The notes under the pieces were generated by a model that searched no databases, was not told the origin of the DNA, and was given only the letters and a program-made list of their open reading frames with translations. DNA of 64,000 bases, from assembly GCF_900103885.1 (NCBI RefSeq), contig NZ_FNIM01000009.1, forward strand, positions 1 through 64,000. Direction: 5' to 3'. Position 1 is the first letter of the stretch, and each line of letters begins with the position of its first letter. Position numbers and translations under genes: made by a program. The DNA comes from Actinomyces ruminicola. GTDB lineage: Bacteria; Actinomycetota; Actinomycetes; Actinomycetales; Actinomycetaceae. This document shows positions 59,544-64,000 of the stretch, piece by piece.

Positions 59544-60188
59544 TCATATTGCCACGGGCTCCGGCCCGTCCCAGGGGGCGGCCGGCTCACGCGGCTCATG
59601 GGCCAGCAACGAGCCGGTCCACTCGTCATAGCTGCGCCCGTTCTTGCGGAAGACACCGCGGCGGCGTCCTTCGCGGACGAACCCGAGCCGCCATGCCGTC
59701 CTCCAGGACGCCCAATTGGGCGCCCCGTCATCGATCAGACATGCCCATCCCAGGACGGGCAGAGCGAAGGGGCCGTCGGGATCGAATAAGAGCTCAATGA
59801 CGGCGGCGAGAGCGCGATGCATCGTGCCGCGGCCGCGGGCGTCCGGGGCAAGCCAAAAGCCGATCTCGCCGCGTCCGCTATCCGTGACCAGGACGCTGAG
59901 CATGCCTACCAGACGAGGGCTCACAGGCTCGGTGGCATCGAGTTCGCGGACGCCCCAGGTGTAGATCCGACCCGCGTCCCAGCCCGGCGCGACCACATCC
60001 TCTATGAAGTCGACAGCGTCCTGTCGCGCGTATGGCGTGGGGATGGTGGTCCATCTCTGAATGTCCGGGTCCTGGCACACCTCCGCGATGCGGTCGGTAT
60101 CGGAGAGTGTAGGAACCGACAACACCAGCGCAGGCAGGTCGACGCCGTCGCGGCGTGCGGCAGGAATCCGAATGTCGAGGGGCTGCAT
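59544..60188 (-). CDS. GNAT-family N-acetyltransferase
   Basis: A 214-residue GNAT protein, RimJ-like in layout. It opens IRIPAARRDGVDLPALVLSV, has DIQRWTTIPTPYARQDAVDF typical of the RimJ/RimL group, and the acetyl-CoA loop GFWLAPDARGRGTMHRAL. NWASWRTAWRLGFVREGRRR ends the domain. It is a paralogue of the N-terminal half of the next gene (both begin MQP, with matching WTT.P.xY and PNWASWR blocks). TAGGCT lies exactly 6 nt before the ATG. Substrate unknown: ribosomal protein N-terminus, antibiotic or metabolite. Confidence 0.88.
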   Translation of the reverse strand: MQPLDIRIPAARRDGVDLPALVLSVPTLSDTDRIAEVCQDPDIQRWTTIPTPYARQDAVDFIEDVVAPGWDAGRIYTWGVRELDATEPVSPRLVGMLSVLVTDSGRGEIGFWLAPDARGRGTMHRALAAVIELLFDPDGPFALPVLGWACLIDDGAPNWASWRTAWRLGFVREGRRRGVFRKNGRSYDEWTGSLLAHEPREPAAPWDGPEPVAI

Positions 60189-60251
60189 GGCATGAGCCTA
60201 CGCGGCACCGCGCCTACCGCACCGGACGGCGGCGGCTGCGTCCCAGGGCCC

Positions 60252-61403
60252 TTAGAGCCCGAGTACGCCCTGGACGTCTGGGGGGAAGAAGCCGGGCCCC
60301 TTGAGGACCTTGCCGTCCGCCCGATAGACCGGCCTGCCGTCCTGCCCGAGCTTGGACATGTTGGAGCGCTGTACCTCGGCCAGCACCGCAGCCAAGTCGA
60401 TGCCGGTCTCCAGGGCCATGCCGTAGATGACATACACCAGGTCCGCGAGCGCGTCCGCGGCCTCGACCGTGTCGCGGCTGCCGTCGTCGGCGGCCACGGC
60501 ACGCCGGTAGGCGGACTCGATCTCGCTGCGTGCCGCCCGCCCGTAGACAGCGCCGGTCAGCTCGGCGAACTCCTCGGCGATCAGGCTCATGCGCATGTGC
60601 AGGCTCTCGCGGTCCAGGCTCGGCCCGTCGGTCTGGATCGGCAGGCCGTAGGTGGAGTGGAAGCGGCGCACCAGCGCCTCGGGGTCGTCCCCCTCGCGCT
60701 CCCCAACGGCGTCGGCAGCCACCAGCGGGGTGGCGGCGCCGTGGGTGTGCGAGGAGCCCGCGACCTGCCCGCCGACGGTGACCGGACCGTCCCAGGGGGC
60801 CACGGGGCGCCGCGGGTCGGCGGGCAGGAGCGTACCCACCCAGCCGTCGTGCAGGACGCCGTCGTTGGCGAGGAAGGAGCGCACCCGCCCCTCCCGGCGG
60901 AAGCCCAGCCCCCAGGCCACGCGCCAGGACGCCCAGTTGGGCACGCCGTCGTGAATGTCGCAGCGCCAGCGCAGGGCGGCTGCACGCAGGGGCCCGTCCG
61001 GGTCGAAGGCGGTCTCGATGACTGCCCGGGCGGCCCGGGAGACGGTACCGCGGCCGCGGGCCTCGGGGGCCAGCCAGTAGCCGATCTCCCAGGTGCCGTC
61101 CGGCTGCCCGGACACACCCATCATGCCGACCAGGACGGTCCCGTCGTCATCTTCGACCTCGCGCACGGCCCAGTTCAGGTCGTTGCCGGCATCCCAGCCG
61201 TCGCGCACGATACGGCCGATGAAGTCCTGCGCGTGCGCGCGGGTGTACCCCCGGGGCACGGTGGTCCACTCCTGGATGTCGGGGTCCTGACAGATCTCCG
61301 CCACGCGGTCGACATCCGCCTCGGTAGGGATCGACAGCAGGAGTTCGGGCAGGTCGACGCCGTTGCCGGAGGCGGCGGGCACACGGATCTCGAAGGGCTG
61401 CAT
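60252..61403 (-). CDS. GNAT acetyltransferase fused to MazG-like NTP pyrophosphohydrolase domain
   Basis: A 383-residue fusion. Residues 1-205 are a GNAT domain paralogous to the preceding gene product, with GYWLAPEARGRGTVSRAA as acetyl-CoA loop. A linker (about 206-245) is Gly/Ala/His-rich. Residues 246-383 form an all-alpha NTP-pyrophosphohydrolase (MazG/PRA-PH-like) domain: RMSLIAEEFAELTGAVYG supplies the EExx(E/D) metal ligands and DTVEAADALADLVYVIYGMA the second EExxD-like site. The final KVLKGPGFFPPDV is typical of phage- and actinobacterial single-domain homologues. TAGGCT lies 6 nt before the ATG. The fusion suggests linked acyl and nucleotide chemistry; I know of no tested example. 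Confidence 0.82.
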   Translation of the reverse strand: MQPFEIRVPAASGNGVDLPELLLSIPTEADVDRVAEICQDPDIQEWTTVPRGYTRAHAQDFIGRIVRDGWDAGNDLNWAVREVEDDDGTVLVGMMGVSGQPDGTWEIGYWLAPEARGRGTVSRAARAVIETAFDPDGPLRAAALRWRCDIHDGVPNWASWRVAWGLGFRREGRVRSFLANDGVLHDGWVGTLLPADPRRPVAPWDGPVTVGGQVAGSSHTHGAATPLVAADAVGEREGDDPEALVRRFHSTYGLPIQTDGPSLDRESLHMRMSLIAEEFAELTGAVYGRAARSEIESAYRRAVAADDGSRDTVEAADALADLVYVIYGMALETGIDLAAVLAEVQRSNMSKLGQDGRPVYRADGKVLKGPGFFPPDVQGVLGL

Positions 61404-61442
61404 GAAACGAGCCTACCGGCGTACTGGCTCGGAGGGTTGCAG

Positions 61443-62738
61443 TCAGGCGCGAGCGGGCTCCCCCGCGGCGTTGGGGCGCGGCCCCCGGCGCAGGGCCGGC
61501 CAGCTCAGCAGCAGGATGATCCCGCCGAGCAGGCCGTAAAGGAGCGCCACCCAGGTGCCGTGGGCGTCGGCGAACCAGCCGACAATGGGCGGGGCGATGA
61601 GCATGACTACGCGCGCCAGCCAGGACACGATCGTCAGTCCCATGCCGGGGCGCAGACCCGGGATGTCGTCGGCGGCCGCGTACGCGACCGGCACCGCCAC
61701 CGCGCAGCCGGCGCCGGAGATCACCATGCCCACCAGCGTTCCCGGAACCGATCCGGCCAGCAGGGCTGCGCCCATGCCGAGGGCGACCAGCGCTCCCCCG
61801 CCCGCAATCACCCTGCGGGCGCCGAGGCGGTCGATGACCGCGTCTCCCAGCAGCCGCCCGACGATCATGGTGGTCTGCAGGCACACCAGTCCCATACCCA
61901 CCATGCCGGCCGCGGCCCCCTGCTCGGTCAGCAGCAGGGAGGACCAGTTGCCGGTGACATCCTCCGGGAACATGGCGGCGGCGCACATGAGCCCGAGTAC
62001 CACCACGAGGGTCAGGGTCAGTGCGCGGGAGGGCGAGGTCACCGGTGCGGTGGCGGCGGCGTCCGGGTCTACATCGACAGGTGCGGTGATGGTGCCCGCA
62101 CCGGCGGCGGCGTCCTCGGCGGCGTCTGCCAGGCGGCGGTCGTCGGCGTCGGGGCCCTTGATGGTCCAAGGCATCGCCGCGCCGGAGACGACGGCGAGCA
62201 GCGCGAGTACACCGGCCATGTGGATCTCCACCGGAACTCCGGCCCCGGCCATCGCCTGCCCCGTGGTGGCGCCGAGCACCGCGCCGAGCGACCAGGCGGC
62301 GTGGAAGCTGGTGATGATGGAGCCGCCCCAGCGGCGCTCCACGCGCAGGCCGTGGGCGTTCTGGGCGACGTCGACGATGGCGTCGGTGCCACCAACCCAG
62401 GCCATGCACAGGGCGAAGACGATCCAGGAGTCGGCCATGCCGGCACCGAGCAGGCCGACCCCCAGAATGATCATGCCCAGGCAGGCCACCCGGGCGGAGG
62501 TGAAGCGGGTGATCAGCCAGGAGGCCGCCAGGCCGGCGACGAGCGCCCCGATGGAGTTGAACATGACTGCCTGACCGAAGGCCGCCTTGTTGATGCCCAG
62601 ATGCTCCAGGATCTCCGGATAGCGCGGCACCAGGTTGGAGAATCCCAGCCCGTTGGCCAGAAACATCAGGTAGACGGCGATGCGGGCCTTGATGACGGCG
62701 GGCAGGCGCCCGCGTCCGGAGGGGGCATCGGTGGTCAC
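61443..62738 (-). CDS. Major facilitator superfamily transporter
   Basis: A 431-residue membrane protein with twelve predicted helices in two halves, separated by a central acidic loop (about 195-235, ADDRRLADAAEDAAAG). Helix 1 contains YLMFLANGLGFSNLVPRYPE; helix 4-5 region has CMAWVGGTDAIVDVAQNAHG, as in YbjJ/fucose-permease-like MFS proteins. Substrate unknown. The frame is open to 62873 across tRNA-Leu, but GTG 62738 is chosen because AAAGGA lies 5 nt upstream. Located downstream of the tRNA on the same strand. Confidence 0.87.
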   Translation of the reverse strand: MTTDAPSGRGRLPAVIKARIAVYLMFLANGLGFSNLVPRYPEILEHLGINKAAFGQAVMFNSIGALVAGLAASWLITRFTSARVACLGMIILGVGLLGAGMADSWIVFALCMAWVGGTDAIVDVAQNAHGLRVERRWGGSIITSFHAAWSLGAVLGATTGQAMAGAGVPVEIHMAGVLALLAVVSGAAMPWTIKGPDADDRRLADAAEDAAAGAGTITAPVDVDPDAAATAPVTSPSRALTLTLVVVLGLMCAAAMFPEDVTGNWSSLLLTEQGAAAGMVGMGLVCLQTTMIVGRLLGDAVIDRLGARRVIAGGGALVALGMGAALLAGSVPGTLVGMVISGAGCAVAVPVAYAAADDIPGLRPGMGLTIVSWLARVVMLIAPPIVGWFADAHGTWVALLYGLLGGIILLLSWPALRRGPRPNAAGEPARA

Positions 62739-62846
62739 GGCGGTGCGGTCCTTTTCGGGGCTAGGGCTCTCGAGATGACGAGTAGACGGAGATGTTGCGG
62801 ATATGACTAGGGGCCGCGACCCGTTGGCCGCGGCCCCTGCTGGGGG

Positions 62847-62934
62847 TGTCCGAGGGGGGACTTGAACCCCCACGCCCTTTTAATCAGGCACTAGCACCTC
62901 AAGCTAGCGCGTCTACCTATTCCGCCACTCGGAC
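62847..62934 (-). tRNA. tRNA-Leu(GAG)
   Basis: An 88-nt class II tRNA: acceptor GTCCGAG/CTCGGAC, anticodon loop TTGAGGT (GAG, Leu), long variable arm GCCTGATTAAAAGGGC, T-arm GGGGGTTCAAGTCCCCC, discriminator A. CCA not encoded. Confidence 0.95.
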
Positions 62935-62981
62935 TTGTCGTCACCGACGCCGGGCACAGCCCGGCACTGCTGACGCACGAA

Positions 62982-63011
62982 AGTTAACACGCTCCGGGCC
63001 AGAGCGGGCAA
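62982..63011 (-). promoter_or_regulatory. Candidate promoter of tRNA-Leu(GAG)
   Basis: Reverse strand: TTGCCC (63011-63006), 18-nt spacer, TTAACT (62987-62982), about 48 nt upstream of the tRNA. The -35 matches the other tRNA promoters here. Confidence 0.55.
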
Positions 63012-63066
63012 ATCCGCCCCGGGTGCCGTGCGTCACAGCCGCGGCGGCGGGGAGCACAACTCCCAC

Positions 63067-63939
63067 TCACAGCGGGGCGACGGCGATCCTGGTCCCCAGC
63101 GACACCGACTCCCCCGGCTCCAGGCGGGTGGCGCTGTCCCCGACGACGGCGCTCTCCACGCACAGCATGGAGGCGAATTCGTCGCCGTCCATGTCCGCCA
63201 GCGCGGCGGCACCGGCACTCCACGGGTTCCACACCACGGTGTTGCGGGCGCGCACGCCGGTGACGCGCACGCGGCGGCCGTAGGCCGGATCGCTGACGGT
63301 GACCGGTGAGCCGGAGGCGTAGACCCGGTCCGTCTGTCCCGTGATGCGCAGCGCCCCGCGCTGCACCTGGTCGGCCCGGCCGGTCACCTTGTCCAGGTAA
63401 TGGACCCCGTCCAGGCCACTCACCTCCACGGCCGTCACGTCGCCGACCGCCAGGTAGGTGTGCAGGGCGGCCTCCACCGGGTGGTCCGTGGGAGCGTCGG
63501 CGCTGCGGCGCAGGGAGAGCGTGAGGGCGAGCTCCTCTCCCACGCTCACCGAGTACAGCGCCGCGATGCCATCGCGCTCAAGCGTGAACAGCGCCTGCAC
63601 GGCGCCGCCCGGCTGCGGCTCCACGCTGCGCAGCTGCCAGGGTGAGACGCGCCCCCAGCCGTGTGCGGGCCGCCGGTCACCGCTCACGCCTGCCCCGAAC
63701 CAGGGCAGGCACAGCGGCACGCCGCCGCGAATCGGGGCCACGGCGTCGAACACCGCCCGCCGCGAGGTGAAGATGACGGGCCTGCCGCCGCGCGGCGTCC
63801 AGGCGGTCAAGTGCGCTCCGTGCAGGTAGATCTCGGCGCTGCCCGCGGGGGCGTCGATGAGCAGTCTCGGCTGGCCGCCCCGCCCCGGAGTCAGGGCCGC
63901 GGTCCGCGGCAGGCGGGGGCGCGTGGTGTCTGTGTCCAT
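63067..63939 (-). CDS. D-hexose-6-phosphate mutarotase (aldose 1-epimerase family)
   Basis: A 290-residue galactose-mutarotase-fold protein of the YeaD/YMR099C group, interconverting anomers of hexose 6-phosphates. Signature parts: AEIYLHGAHLTAWTPRG, RGGVPLCLPWFG, PAHGWGRVSPW (first active-site His), EAALHTYLAVGD (second His) and the catalytic Glu in SMLCVESAVV. ATG 63939 is chosen; TAGCGT lies 7 nt upstream with no Shine-Dalgarno. A GTG three codons earlier is possible. Last gene of the window; 63953-64000 holds no feature. Confidence 0.9.
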   Translation of the reverse strand: MDTDTTRPRLPRTAALTPGRGGQPRLLIDAPAGSAEIYLHGAHLTAWTPRGGRPVIFTSRRAVFDAVAPIRGGVPLCLPWFGAGVSGDRRPAHGWGRVSPWQLRSVEPQPGGAVQALFTLERDGIAALYSVSVGEELALTLSLRRSADAPTDHPVEAALHTYLAVGDVTAVEVSGLDGVHYLDKVTGRADQVQRGALRITGQTDRVYASGSPVTVSDPAYGRRVRVTGVRARNTVVWNPWSAGAAALADMDGDEFASMLCVESAVVGDSATRLEPGESVSLGTRIAVAPL

Positions 63940-64000
63940 AGACGCCACGCTAGTAGGCTGGCCCGCGTCCGCAAGTGAGAGCGAGCCAGATAAAACATGT

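Noticed and set aside
1-64000. CRISPR arrays, insertion sequences, prophage genes, integrases, rRNA, replication origin
   Set aside because: No regularly spaced repeats of CRISPR type, no transposase or integrase motif, no rRNA sequence and no dnaA-type region were seen. The short repeat elements have too few copies and no spacers.

Overview
The window is high-GC, gene-dense chromosomal DNA from an actinobacterium. Gene content and order fit the Actinomycetaceae (Actinomyces-like); this is inferred from pupylation genes without proteasome subunits between pup and pafA, an ANTAR regulator beside polA, and a hisF/hisI-trpC-lgt-pyk-polA-rpsA-coaE-uvrB-uvrA order resembling the mycobacterial hisF-to-uvrA segment. 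I see no phage, insertion sequence, CRISPR array or rRNA. Accessory-looking material is limited to a sugar ABC cassette, some paralogous pairs and several repeat-bearing intergenic gaps.

Layout. 1-2.0 kb: two coupled HAD hydrolases. 2.0-2.6 kb: tRNA Gly-Cys-Val cluster facing tRNA-Val(CAC), closed by a bidirectional hairpin. 2.6-12 kb: UDP-glucose pyrophosphorylase, a tandem pair of giant DUF2339 membrane proteins, and uvrA with a LexA box. 12-16 kb: ABC ATPase/FtsX permease pair, a broken DUF1963-like gene, a YciI protein. 16-20 kb: CtpE-type P-type ATPase and a TerC protein behind a yybP-ykoY (Mn2+) riboswitch. 20-31.5 kb: uvrB, coaE between two paralogous lipoproteins, a helical-repeat protein, rpsA, polA and a thioesterase. 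31.5-38 kb: pdtaR, an unusual tRNA with CAA anticodon, a long structured non-coding gap, pyk, lgt, a degenerate TrpC, hisI and two small membrane proteins. 38-46.5 kb: one tightly overlapping operon trmI-arc-dop-pup-pafA-FKBP-like-hisF. 46.5-53 kb: YjdF-family protein with a structured leader, methyltransferase, M50 protease, ribose-type ABC transporter. 53-57 kb: RecB-like nuclease, then a cysteine-triplet leader peptide ahead of a thiosulfate importer and TusA. 57-64 kb: aldo/keto reductase, acidic protein, M3 peptidase, two related acetyltransferases (one fused to a MazG-like domain), MFS transporter, tRNA-Leu(GAG), hexose-6-phosphate mutarotase.

Gene expression. At many starts a -10-like hexamer (xAxxxT, often TAGGCT or TAGCCT) lies exactly six, sometimes seven or eight, bases upstream of ATG/GTG with no Shine-Dalgarno sequence, which points to widespread leaderless mRNAs. 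Other starts (HAD pair, lipoproteins, sugar ABC genes, tsuA/tusA, yjdF-like) have normal ribosome binding sites. Functionally the window joins nucleotide excision repair and replication, pupylation, remnants of histidine/tryptophan synthesis, sulfur import and metal handling.

Most notable: a family of intergenic elements with one inverted and two tandem copies of a locus-specific word, the Cys-Cys-Cys leader peptide, the catalytically degenerate TrpC left without trpB/trpA, the ARC ATPase lacking a proteasome-docking tail, and a tRNA with Leu anticodon but a short variable loop. All database comparisons are from memory; nothing was searched.
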